From contig URWB01000054.1 of the NCBI GenBank assembly GCA_900551415.1, positions 1 to 14,563 on the forward strand: a stretch of DNA of 14,563 nt, in the 5' to 3' direction. Numbering within the stretch: position 1 is the first letter of the stretch; each line of letters starts with the position of its first letter. Below the pieces are notes generated by a model. It had not been told where the DNA came from. It made no database searches and worked only from the letters and a program-made list of their open reading frames with translations. This stretch comes from an uncultured Eubacteriales bacterium. GTDB lineage: Bacteria > Bacillota > Clostridia > Peptostreptococcales > Anaerovoracaceae. This document shows, piece by piece, positions 1 through 5,898 of the stretch. A program made the translations under genes and the position numbers.

Positions 1-230
1 ATGAGCGAACCCACGCGGCGCATTTCCTCCTTGAGCAGCCCCACGGCATTTTCCAGCCGGTCGGAGCGCAGGGAGTTGGAACAGACCAGCTCTGCAAAGC
101 CCTGCATATGGTGGGCAGGACTGTATTTTTCGGGCTTCATTTCATAAAGCGTGACTTCGCAGCCGCGCTTGAGCAGCTGCCAGGCCGCCTCGCTCCCCGC
201 AAGACCCGCGCCGATGACATTGACCTTCAT
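1..230 (-). CDS. trmFO: TrmFO, folate/FAD-dependent tRNA m5U54 methyltransferase (5' part, cut by window edge)
   Basis: TrmFO makes 5-methyluridine at position 54 in the T-loop of tRNA, using methylene-tetrahydrofolate as carbon donor and FAD/NAD(P)H as reductant; it is cytosolic. About 76 residues are visible. They open with a Rossmann dinucleotide-binding motif, VIGAGLAGSEAAW (residues 5-17), followed by LYEMKP and the family signature SPAHHMQGFAELVCSNSLRS, which separates TrmFO from GidA/MnmG. The start is an ATG at 230-228, preceded on the minus strand by AAAGGAG with 8 bases of spacing. It lies 69 bases downstream of topA on the same strand, the usual Bacillota order. The rest of the gene runs off the left edge, so completeness cannot be judged. 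Confidence 0.95.
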   Translation of the reverse strand, partial: MKVNVIGAGLAGSEAAWQLLKRGCEVTLYEMKPEKYSPAHHMQGFAELVCSNSLRSDRLENAVGLLKEEMRRVGSL

Positions 231-257
231 GGTAAAATACTCCTTTTTCATCATAAA

Positions 258-288
258 GCGGGCATGAGCCGCTTTCGTTCATGCCCGC
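258..288 (-). terminator. Intergenic hairpin between topA and trmFO
   Basis: A perfect 10-bp inverted repeat (GCGGGCATGA at 258-267 with its complement at 279-288) encloses an 11-base loop. On the minus strand the stem is followed by TTTATGATG, a weak T-run, and then by the trmFO ribosome-binding site. It may be a partial terminator or an mRNA-processing or stabilising stem that sets the topA:trmFO ratio. The poor T-tract argues against full termination. Confidence 0.5.
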
Positions 289-299
289 CGGGGATATTG

Positions 300-2432
300 T
301 TATTCCGCTTCCTCCGCAGCGGGGTTTTCCACCTCGACGCGGTGCTTGCAGGTTTCGTTGGTGCAAAGGTGCCAGGTGACGTCCTTCTTGCGGTCGCGCT
401 TGAGCACCATGGGACTGCCGCAGACCGGGCAGCGGTCGTCCACCGGCATATCCCATGAGGTGAAATCGCACTCCGGGTAATGCTCGCAGCCGTAGAAAAC
501 ACGGCCGCGCTTCGTGTTGCGCACGAGGATCGCACCGCCGCACTTGGGGCAGTGCGCGTCGATCGTGCGGACGATGGGCATGGTGTTGCGGCATTCCGGG
601 AAATTGGGACAGGCCAGGAAACGGCCGAAGCGTCCCATTTTATAGACCATCATCGCGCCGCACTTGTCGCACGGAACATCCGAAACCTCGTCCTTGATTT
701 CGACCTTTTCGATTTTGGATTCCGCGTTTTCCAGCGTCTTTTCAAACGGGCCGTAGAAGTCGGAAAGCACCTTGTGCCAATCCAGCTTGCCCTCTTCCAC
801 CTCGTCGAGCTGCTCCTCCATGCCGGCGGTGAAGGCGATATCCACGATATCCGCGAAATACTCCTCCATCATGTTGGTAATCATAATGCCCAGCTCGGTC
901 GGGAAGAGCTGCTTCTTTTCGCGCATGACGTACCCGCGCGCCAAAATGGTGGAGATCGTCGGCGCGTAGGTGGACGGGCGGCCGATGCCCTTTTCCTCCA
1001 GCGCGCGCACCAGCGAGGCCTCCGTGTAGCGCGGCGGCGCCTGCGTGAAGTGCTGCGTGGCCTCGTCGCCCAGCAGCTCCGCCTTGTCGCCCTCGTTCAC
1101 GTCCGCCATCGCGCCGGCCTGCGCCTCATCCTGCGCGGGTGCGTCGTCCGTGCCTTCTTCATACACCGCCGTGAAGCCCGCGAATTTCAGCCGCTCGGCG
1201 CTCGAACGCAGAACCGCGCCGCTCTCGGAGGCGATTTCAATCTGCTGGGTTTCATACAGCGCGTCCGCCATCTGGCAGGCGACAAAGCGCAGATACACCA
1301 GCTTGTACAGGTTAAACTGATCCTTGGTCAGCGAGGCCTTGATCTCCTCCGGCCGCAGGTCGATGTTCGCCGGGCGGATGGCCTCGTGCGCGTCCTGCGC
1401 GCTCTTGCGCCCCTTGTAGACGTTCGGCTTCTCCGGCACATATTCCGCGCCGTAACGCGCCGCAATCGCCTCGCGCGCGGCGGCCACCGCTTCGTCGCTC
1501 AGGCGGACGCTGTCGGTACGGATGTAGGAAATCAGGCCCAGCGTGCCGCGCCCCTCGATGTCCACGCCCTCGTAGAGCTGCTGGGCGATCTGCATCGTCT
1601 TGGCCGTGGTGAAGCCGAGCTTTCGGCTGGCCTCCTGCTGCAAATTGGAGGTCGTGAACGGCGGGGCGGGATGCTTGCGCTTTTCGCCGCGCTTCACGCT
1701 GCGGATGACAAAGCCGCCCTGTTCCACGCGCGCCTTCGCCGCGTCCGCCTGCGCCTGATCGGAAAGGCTCACGCGCTCGCCGTCCAGCGCGATCAGCCGC
1801 GCATGGAGCTGTTTGCCGCCCGCGCGCAGCTCCGCGTCCACAAACCAGTATTCCTCCGGCTCAAACTGCTCGATCTCCTGCTCGCGGTCAACCACCATGC
1901 GCGTGGCGACGGACTGCACGCGCCCCGCGGACAGCCCCTTCTTGATCTTCACCCAGAGCAGCGGGCTGATCTTGTAGCCCACCAGCCGGTCGAGCAGACG
2001 GCGCGCCTGCTGGGCGTTGACGAGCTGCATATTCACCGCGCGCGGCTGCTTGATCGCGCTCTTGACCGTCTTTTCCGTGATCTCGTTGAATTCCACGCGG
2101 CAGGCGCTCTCCGGGTCGATGCCCAGAATGGTCGCCAGATGCCACGAAATCGCCTCGCCCTCGCGGTCAGGGTCCGTCGCGAGGATGATGGATTTCGCGC
2201 CCTTCGCCTCTTTGCGGATGCGCTCTAGCACCTCGCCCCGGCCGCGAATGGTGATGTACTTCGGTTCAAAATCGTGCTCGACGTCCACGCCAAGCTGGGA
2301 TTTGGGCAAATCCCGAACGTGCCCCTGCGAGGCCTCCACCTTGTAGTTTCGGCCTAAAAATTTCGAAATGGTGCGCGCCTTCGCGGGCGACTCCACGATA
2401 ACCAGCTTGTATGCGGGCTTACGACTGTTCAA
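300..2432 (-). CDS. topA: DNA topoisomerase I (type IA)
   Basis: TopA relaxes negative supercoils by passing one strand through a transient single-strand break and acts on the nucleoid behind RNA polymerase. Counting from the TTG at 2432, the toprim domain shows VIVESPAKA (Glu about residue 15) and the metal-binding acidic triad in TDPDREGEA (about 86-94). The active-site tyrosine is in GLISYIRTDS (Tyr about 303). Three C-terminal Cys4 zinc ribbons lie at about 588-614, 628-655 and 668-695, followed by an acidic tail. The roughly 710-residue length is normal for a three-finger Bacillota TopA. No ATG is available near the N-terminus. The frame is open from a TTG at 2447, but GGAGG at 2445-2441 lies 8 bases before the TTG at 2432, so I prefer that start (protein begins MNSRKPAYKLV). 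A promoter lies about 145 bases upstream. Confidence 0.97.
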   Translation of the reverse strand: MNSRKPAYKLVIVESPAKARTISKFLGRNYKVEASQGHVRDLPKSQLGVDVEHDFEPKYITIRGRGEVLERIRKEAKGAKSIILATDPDREGEAISWHLATILGIDPESACRVEFNEITEKTVKSAIKQPRAVNMQLVNAQQARRLLDRLVGYKISPLLWVKIKKGLSAGRVQSVATRMVVDREQEIEQFEPEEYWFVDAELRAGGKQLHARLIALDGERVSLSDQAQADAAKARVEQGGFVIRSVKRGEKRKHPAPPFTTSNLQQEASRKLGFTTAKTMQIAQQLYEGVDIEGRGTLGLISYIRTDSVRLSDEAVAAAREAIAARYGAEYVPEKPNVYKGRKSAQDAHEAIRPANIDLRPEEIKASLTKDQFNLYKLVYLRFVACQMADALYETQQIEIASESGAVLRSSAERLKFAGFTAVYEEGTDDAPAQDEAQAGAMADVNEGDKAELLGDEATQHFTQAPPRYTEASLVRALEEKGIGRPSTYAPTISTILARGYVMREKKQLFPTELGIMITNMMEEYFADIVDIAFTAGMEEQLDEVEEGKLDWHKVLSDFYGPFEKTLENAESKIEKVEIKDEVSDVPCDKCGAMMVYKMGRFGRFLACPNFPECRNTMPIVRTIDAHCPKCGGAILVRNTKRGRVFYGCEHYPECDFTSWDMPVDDRCPVCGSPMVLKRDRKKDVTWHLCTNETCKHRVEVENPAAEEAE

Positions 2433-2498
2433 ATCCAATTCCTCCAACGCGGCGGAAAAAACGCCGTATTCTCTTCACGCTTCAAAACACACGCACCT

Positions 2499-2558
2499 GA
2501 GCCAAGCGCGGGAAAATCCCCGCTTTTCACCCCGCCGGCGGCGGGATAAACGCGGCTC
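2499..2558 (-). promoter_or_regulatory. Structured 5' leader of topA
   Basis: Between the putative topA promoter and the start codon, the untranslated leader can fold into nested GC-rich stems. An outer pairing joins GAGCC at 2499-2503 with GGCTC at 2554-2558, extended by a GCG/CGC pairing after a small bulge. Inside is a perfect 6-bp hairpin, CCCGCC-GGC-GGCGGG (2531-2545), and a second possible stem, GCGGGGA/TCCCGC, around a T-run. No known riboswitch class is recognised. It could be an RNA stabiliser or attenuator, or simply the product of high GC content. Confidence 0.35.
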
Positions 2559-2581
2559 AAGGCAACTGCCAAACGTCAAAA

Positions 2582-2610
2582 AGGATACCAGCCCTTTTTG
2601 AATCTGTCAA
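2582..2610 (-). promoter_or_regulatory. Sigma-70/SigA-type promoter upstream of topA
   Basis: On the minus strand a perfect -35 hexamer TTGACA (2610-2605) is followed, after exactly 17 bases, by TATCCT (2587-2582), which matches the TATAAT consensus at four of six positions. Transcription would start near 2575 and give a leader of about 140 bases before the topA start at 2432. It lies between the dprA remnant stop (2670) and topA, so topA and trmFO can be transcribed independently of the truncated dprA. Confidence 0.7.
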
Positions 2611-2669
2611 GGCCGCAATTTGAATTTCGCAGGAAGTTTCTTCATTAGTATGCGGTTTTATGCGCGTTT

Positions 2670-3038
2670 TCAGCCCGTCATCTGCGTCCCCGGCGCGTAT
2701 CTCGTTCCGGCCAGCGGCGTGACCAGCCCATCCATTTCCATCTCGATGAGCAGCGCGCCCAGCTCGTCGCTCTCCAGCCCGCTGACCGCGCAGAGCGCGT
2801 CAAAATCCGCCTCGCCCGCCAGAAGCGCGGCGCAGATCGCCCGCTGCGTTTCATCCAGCCCGCCGGGGATGTGCGGTTTCCTTTCCGCCGGCGCTTCCAT
2901 CGGCGCAACCGCCGCCTGCGCGGCCTTCGGCGCGTCCTTCGGCTCGATCACCAGCGCGGAGAGAATGTCCGCCGCGCCCGTCACCAGCCGCGCGCCCTCG
3001 CTGATGAGCATGTTGGGCAGCTGCGCGCCGGGGCTGTT
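2670..3038 (-). pseudogene. dprA: dprA 3' remnant (DNA processing protein DprA/Smf, C-terminal part only)
   Basis: DprA loads RecA on incoming single-stranded DNA during natural transformation. Only the last about 122 codons remain. They show the end of the Rossmann-like domain, NSPGAQLPNMLISEGARLVT, matching the family's 'P-x-S-x-x-S-x-G-x-N-x-L-I-x-x-G-A' region, then a linker rich in Ala, Pro and Lys, then a winged-helix domain (from LDETQRAI to the stop). The roughly 250 N-terminal residues, including the ssDNA-binding core, are missing. Upstream of about 3038 the minus frame stays open to an ATG at 3122, but that sequence is the antisense of a plus-strand membrane-protein gene and does not resemble DprA. 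The remnant sits directly before topA, its usual neighbour. It cannot be functional as it stands; either the chromosome was rearranged here or the assembly is joined wrongly. Confidence 0.85.
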
Positions 3039-3039
3039 C

Positions 3040-3216
3040 CAACTGGTGAGCGTGCCTACCATTGTCGGCTGCATCGGCGCGCTGGCGATTGTGATTGCCG
3101 CCATCGCCACGCCCATTGCCAAAACGCAGCGGGCGCGCGAGGTATGGTTCTATGTGATGTCCGGCGGTGCGGTGCTCAAGATTGCCACCGTGGAAATTGC
3201 GAGGATCATTCACTGA
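3040..3216 (+). pseudogene. 3' fragment of an unrecognised membrane-protein gene
   Basis: The plus frame ending in TGA at 3214-3216 encodes about 58 residues with two hydrophobic segments (TIVGCIGALAIVIAAIATP and WFYVMSGGAVLKIATVEIA) separated by a basic loop, TQRAR. No ribosome-binding site precedes any candidate start (GTG at 3046 or 3052), and upstream the same frame merely shadows dprA. I therefore read it as the C-terminal end of a membrane protein whose 5' part was lost at the junction. It lies 12 bases before the next plus-strand gene and probably belonged to the same operon. I do not recognise the family. Confidence 0.5.
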
Positions 3217-3228
3217 GGGGGAAGCACG

Positions 3229-3681
3229 ATGCCGCAGATGAACAAGGGAGGAAAATTCATTTTCGGACAGTCGATCATTCAGGGGCAAAAGACCAGGCGT
3301 TTGCGCGCGGGCGTGTACCTGTTTGCCATCATGGAGTGGGTTTCGGCCATCGGTTACCGGATGTTTCCGCTGAGCGACAGCGGCTATGCAGGAGCCTTTC
3401 AGGATGTGATGCATATAGTCGTCACCGCGCTGGTGGTGCTGCTGTCCATTGTATCGCTGAGCGTGATCGTCTCCGCCGGGTTGAAGGATAAAAGCTGCCG
3501 TTTCTACGGCGTGTGCGCGGCGATTGCGCTTGGCATGATGATTGTTGGCGCGATGGGAATGAAAATCGTGCCTGCGCAGTATTTTGGCGTGGTGGAGCGC
3601 TTCAGCGTCTTTGCCGCTACGGGCTTCAATGCCGAGCTGGGCATTCACCTGTTTTGCATGAAGGATGAAGGAGTAAAGTGA
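3229..3681 (+). CDS. DUF998-like integral membrane protein
   Basis: 150 residues with about four predicted transmembrane segments: near 28-42, 60-83 (VMHIVVTALVVLLSIVSLSVIV), 92-110 and 120-142. The sequence following the second segment (FQDVMHIVVTAL, then a short basic loop, a Gly-rich helix and an E-R-F-S-V-F turn into the last helix) resembles DUF998 proteins. Full-length members are near 200 residues with six helices, so this copy looks short at its N-terminus. The start ATG has GAGGGGG 7 bases upstream, so translation from here is credible. The stop TGA overlaps the next start (TGATG). Function is unknown; neighbours suggest co-expression with the CatA-like acetyltransferase. Confidence 0.6.
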   Translation: MPQMNKGGKFIFGQSIIQGQKTRRLRAGVYLFAIMEWVSAIGYRMFPLSDSGYAGAFQDVMHIVVTALVVLLSIVSLSVIVSAGLKDKSCRFYGVCAAIALGMMIVGAMGMKIVPAQYFGVVERFSVFAATGFNAELGIHLFCMKDEGVK

Positions 3682-3806
3682 TGAGCTATGAAGCAGTGAT
3701 TCTTGGCGGCGTAGCCATCGTCGGCAGTGTGCCGGCAATGCCCATCTGCCGCAGCATTTTCACCGTTCAGGCGGGCGATTCTGCGGGATTGGAGCGTGCG
3801 CAATGA
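3681..3806 (+). CDS. Small coupled ORF (41 aa, possible membrane peptide)
   Basis: An ATG at 3681 overlaps the TGA of the preceding gene by one base, and the frame ends with a TGA at 3804-3806 that overlaps the ATG of the CatA-like gene (ATGA). The product starts MSYEAVILGGVAIVGSVPAM and has one hydrophobic stretch (about residues 6-23) and a polar C-terminal tail ending GLERAQ. The preceding GAAGGAG (3666-3672) is a plausible ribosome-binding site. The start and stop overlaps at both ends argue that it is translated, either as a real micropeptide or as the degraded remains of a longer gene. I do not recognise a family. Confidence 0.5.
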   Translation: MSYEAVILGGVAIVGSVPAMPICRSIFTVQAGDSAGLERAQ

Positions 3807-4426
3807 AACCGACTGTGATCGACCCGAAAACGACTACCCGCGCGGAGGCTTATGCCCTTTGGATGGACGCGCCCAACCCCATGGTGACCTTTTTCAAAAC
3901 GCTGGATGTTGCGCCGCTGATTCGCTTTAGCCGCAGGCGCGGGATGAAATTCAATATGCTGCTGTGCTTCTGCATCGGCAAGGCCGCCAGTGAAATCAAG
4001 GAGTTTTACATGCTTCCTGTGGGAAGGAAGCTGCTCAAATACGATACGATTGCCGTCAATACCATTGTGAAGAACAAGAACGGCGAGGTCAGTTCCTGCG
4101 ACGTGCCGTTTTCGGACAGCCTTGCGCAGTTCAACGCCGACTATCTGCGTCTGACGCGGCAGGTGGCCGAGCGCTGTGAAAACCATGATCTGCCCGACAG
4201 TATGGTCATCGGCACCTCCGCCATTGTGGATACCGAGCTGGACGGCACGGTGGGCATGAACAGCGGCATTTTTAACAACCCCTTTATCATCTGGGGCAGG
4301 TACCATTCAGGGCTTTTCAAAACGACGCTTAAGCTGTCGTTTCAGTTCCATCACACGCAGATGGACGGCGCGCACGCGGGGCACTTTTTGCAGCACGTGC
4401 AAGAGAATATCAAGCATATTCAATGA
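3803..4426 (+). CDS. CatA-like O-acetyltransferase (chloramphenicol acetyltransferase family)
   Basis: 207 residues, close to the roughly 215 of type A chloramphenicol acetyltransferases, which transfer acetyl from acetyl-CoA to a hydroxyl group in the cytosol as trimers. The family motif HHxxxDG is present as HHTQMDG (183-189): His184 corresponds to the catalytic His195 of CAT-III, and Asp188 to the structural Asp199. The rest of the fold is recognisable (FNMLLCFCIGKA at 50-61, FFKTLDV near 30-36, the NNPFIIWG strand near 158-165). The usual SxxPW segment of true resistance enzymes is replaced by TSAIVDTELDG, so this is probably one of the CatA-like enzymes of unknown substrate common in Clostridia and not a proven resistance gene. 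The start overlaps the preceding small ORF (ATGA), and GGAG lies 8 bases upstream. Confidence 0.85.
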   Translation: MKPTVIDPKTTTRAEAYALWMDAPNPMVTFFKTLDVAPLIRFSRRRGMKFNMLLCFCIGKAASEIKEFYMLPVGRKLLKYDTIAVNTIVKNKNGEVSSCDVPFSDSLAQFNADYLRLTRQVAERCENHDLPDSMVIGTSAIVDTELDGTVGMNSGIFNNPFIIWGRYHSGLFKTTLKLSFQFHHTQMDGAHAGHFLQHVQENIKHIQ

Positions 4427-4429
4427 ATA

Positions 4430-4720
4430 ATGAGGAGAAATAGTGAACTTAAATCGTCCGTCAGCTTCTTGAAGAAACAGGAATTTATTGAAAAGGCAGA
4501 ATTATTTAATTCCTACAGAGTTGGAGCAGTTCACAGGATGCGAAGAACAAACTTGGATACGTTAGCTGTAGAACTCCAAAAGGTAAAAGGCTGTTTCGAT
4601 GAAATATTTGACCTTTATAACGACATTCAAGATGATTTCCGCGTGATATTCCACAGCCTTCAATAAAGATACTTTTGTTGAGTACCTCACAGACAAAGAA
4701 TACGACGAATATTTTGGATA
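4430..4720 (+). pseudogene. Degenerate coding remnant
   Basis: This stretch holds short protein-like segments in more than one plus frame. One is a 78-codon frame at 4430-4666 with charged, helix-forming sequence (VELQKVKGCFDEIFDLYNDI). A second runs at 4473-4562 and contains YLIPTELEQFTGCEE. A third is a 3' piece ending at 4720 (DTFVEYLTDKEYDEYFG, then TAG). A GTG at 4443 with AGGAG 5 bases upstream would open a gene that stops after nine codons. The pattern fits a small gene broken by frameshifts, followed directly by the terminator hairpin at 4723. I cannot name the family; a chance set of frames is also possible. Confidence 0.3.
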
Positions 4721-4722
4721 GA

Positions 4723-4764
4723 AAAAGAGCTATCTGACTTCATTTGAAATCAGATAGCTCTTTT
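4723..4764. terminator. Strong bidirectional rho-independent terminator
   Basis: A perfect 15-bp inverted repeat (AAAAGAGCTATCTGA at 4723-4737, complement at 4750-4764) surrounds a 12-base loop. The stem starts with an A-run and ends with a T-run, so it can terminate transcription in both directions. It follows the plus-strand CatA-like operon and its decayed tail, and faces the minus-strand restriction operon from the other side, where two convergent transcripts meet. Confidence 0.85.
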
Positions 4765-5113
4765 CTTGTGAATAATGAAATTCTGTTGCCAAATCGTTGC
4801 CACGAGGGGCATCAAGGCTCAAAAAGTCCAGTGTTTACGGGCTTTTTTCAAGCTATGCAATCACTCCCACTCGTTGCAGGGACTCGCATCTTAAACAATT
4901 TTGTTTAGAAGATATTGTACCTGCTATTCTGATTATTTTGATTACCCATATTATTGTAGCTATACGATGGATGCTTATCAAAATCTTATCAGCGGTGATA
5001 AAACACCGCGGGGAGTACACGGTGATTGTTGTGGATTGGTTTAGGTGTATTATAGCATAGATCAACTCAGGAATCCAGATGGTATTATTTCTTTACACAA
5101 AATCTATTTGTGG
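4765..5113. other. AT-rich intergenic region with small inverted repeats; no convincing gene
   Basis: Short frames here (for example 4797-5060 plus) lack a ribosome-binding site and resemble no family. The visible content is several small inverted repeats. An imperfect hairpin lies around 4825-4848 (AAAAAGTCC ... GGGCTTTTT). TAAACAATTTTGTTTA (4892-4907) is palindromic. TTATCA-GCGG-TGATAA (4986-5001) overlaps GCGGTG-ATAAAA-CACCGC (4992-5009), giving alternative pairings. CACAAA-ATCTA-TTTGTG (5096-5112) sits directly after the DUF4062 stop and may be a weak end-of-operon stem. The composition matches the restriction operon to the right and differs from the GC-rich left side. Confidence 0.5.
4858..4890. 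other. Possible integration attachment (att) half-site
   Basis: The minus strand reads CGAGTCCCTGC, then AACGAGTGGGAGTGATT. The first part resembles the 3' half of a tRNA T-arm. The second contains GAGTGGGAGTGA, the sequence expected for the last codons (EWE-stop) of guaA, a known insertion site of integrative elements. Neither a complete tRNA nor a guaA gene is present, as would be true of the distal repeat of an integrated element. It lies at the left end of the AT-rich restriction operon. No second copy is visible in the window, so this is only a candidate. Confidence 0.2.
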
Positions 5114-5860
5114 TTAAAACTCTCCCCACTCAACCTTAGGCAATCTTTTAGACAACTCTTCGACCATCGTGCGGGCACCAGTCAAACTGATTGTTTCTCG
5201 AGAAGACTGCGCATTTTCCGCTACAATGTGGGAACTTGCATTACCGCCATCGAGCGCAATTGTTTCATTTGCGAAAAGAGCTTCGATATCAGCTGCTGAT
5301 GCGGTATGCTCTTGCATATACTTCTCAATTTGTGCTTCAATGCTTGCTGCGCCATCAGTGGTTTCTCCACGAATCCATCCTTTTGCCGGAAACAGCTGGA
5401 CACAAGAATGGACAGCTGTCGCAACCGCTGTTGTAAGTGAACCTAAGTCCGTATAGAAATCCACCAGTTTTCCTGCGGAAACTTTCTCTCTAAATTTCAT
5501 CAAAAGTTCACGCTTTGCATCTGTATCTTCGCACTTAGCATTTTCTAATTTCCCGATATCTTCAACGAGTATGCTCATAACCGGAATTCCATTTGCAATG
5601 GCATAATCATACTCTTTTTCGGTGAAGCCAATTCCGTCCACATCAACCGATCCGTATTTTCCTGCAAGTATCAACAAATAATAATCGCAGCTATCCAACA
5701 TCATTTTTATGTATTCCATTTGGCTCATATTACTCGCAGGAAACTGTTCCATTCCTACAGGAATAAAGCCCATTTTCAACAAAAGACGGATTACGGCCAT
5801 ACGTTCTTCTTTTAGATCTTTGTAGGTTGAGCTTACAAAAACCTGGTATTTTTTGTTCAT
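5114..5860 (-). CDS. DUF4062 domain protein, probable defence accessory/effector
   Basis: 248 residues. The N-terminal about 100 residues are a DUF4062 domain: a first strand and signature YQVFVSSTYKDLKEER (5-20), then MGFIPVGMEQFP, LDSCDYYLLILAGKYGSV (strand and helix), and FTEKEYDYAIANGIPV. DUF4062 has a TIR/SLOG-like alpha-beta fold and is usually found at the N-terminus of NTPase or other defence proteins; its biochemical activity is not settled. Here it is followed only by a helical, Ala- and Glu-rich tail of about 120 residues that matches nothing I know, so no NTPase partner domain is present in the same chain. It is the last gene of the restriction operon, 38 bases after the DUF1016 gene. 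Its AGGAG lies about 12 bases before the ATG, longer than optimal. Role in the locus is inferred from context only. Confidence 0.75.
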   Translation of the reverse strand: MNKKYQVFVSSTYKDLKEERMAVIRLLLKMGFIPVGMEQFPASNMSQMEYIKMMLDSCDYYLLILAGKYGSVDVDGIGFTEKEYDYAIANGIPVMSILVEDIGKLENAKCEDTDAKRELLMKFREKVSAGKLVDFYTDLGSLTTAVATAVHSCVQLFPAKGWIRGETTDGAASIEAQIEKYMQEHTASAADIEALFANETIALDGGNASSHIVAENAQSSRETISLTGARTMVEELSKRLPKVEWGEF

Positions 5861-5898
5861 ATATTATCGACGCTCCTAATTTTGCGGATACTTGTTGG

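Noticed and set aside
480..2228. 582-codon plus-strand open frame opposite topA
   Set aside because: It is the antisense shadow of a GC-rich gene: Arg-, Leu- and His-rich, no domain, and topA on the other strand has clear catalytic motifs and zinc ribbons.
2851..3738. 295-codon minus frame spanning dprA remnant and the DUF998-like gene
   Set aside because: Runs across the junction in a frame that encodes neither gene; His- and Arg-rich low-quality sequence typical of shadow frames.
3803..4426. A confirmed chloramphenicol resistance gene
   Set aside because: The catalytic HHxxxDG is present, but the drug-binding SxxPW segment is altered, so antibiotic activity cannot be claimed from sequence.
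4858..4930. A tRNA gene
   Set aside because: Only a T-arm-like 3' half is seen; no anticodon or D arm can be folded upstream or downstream.
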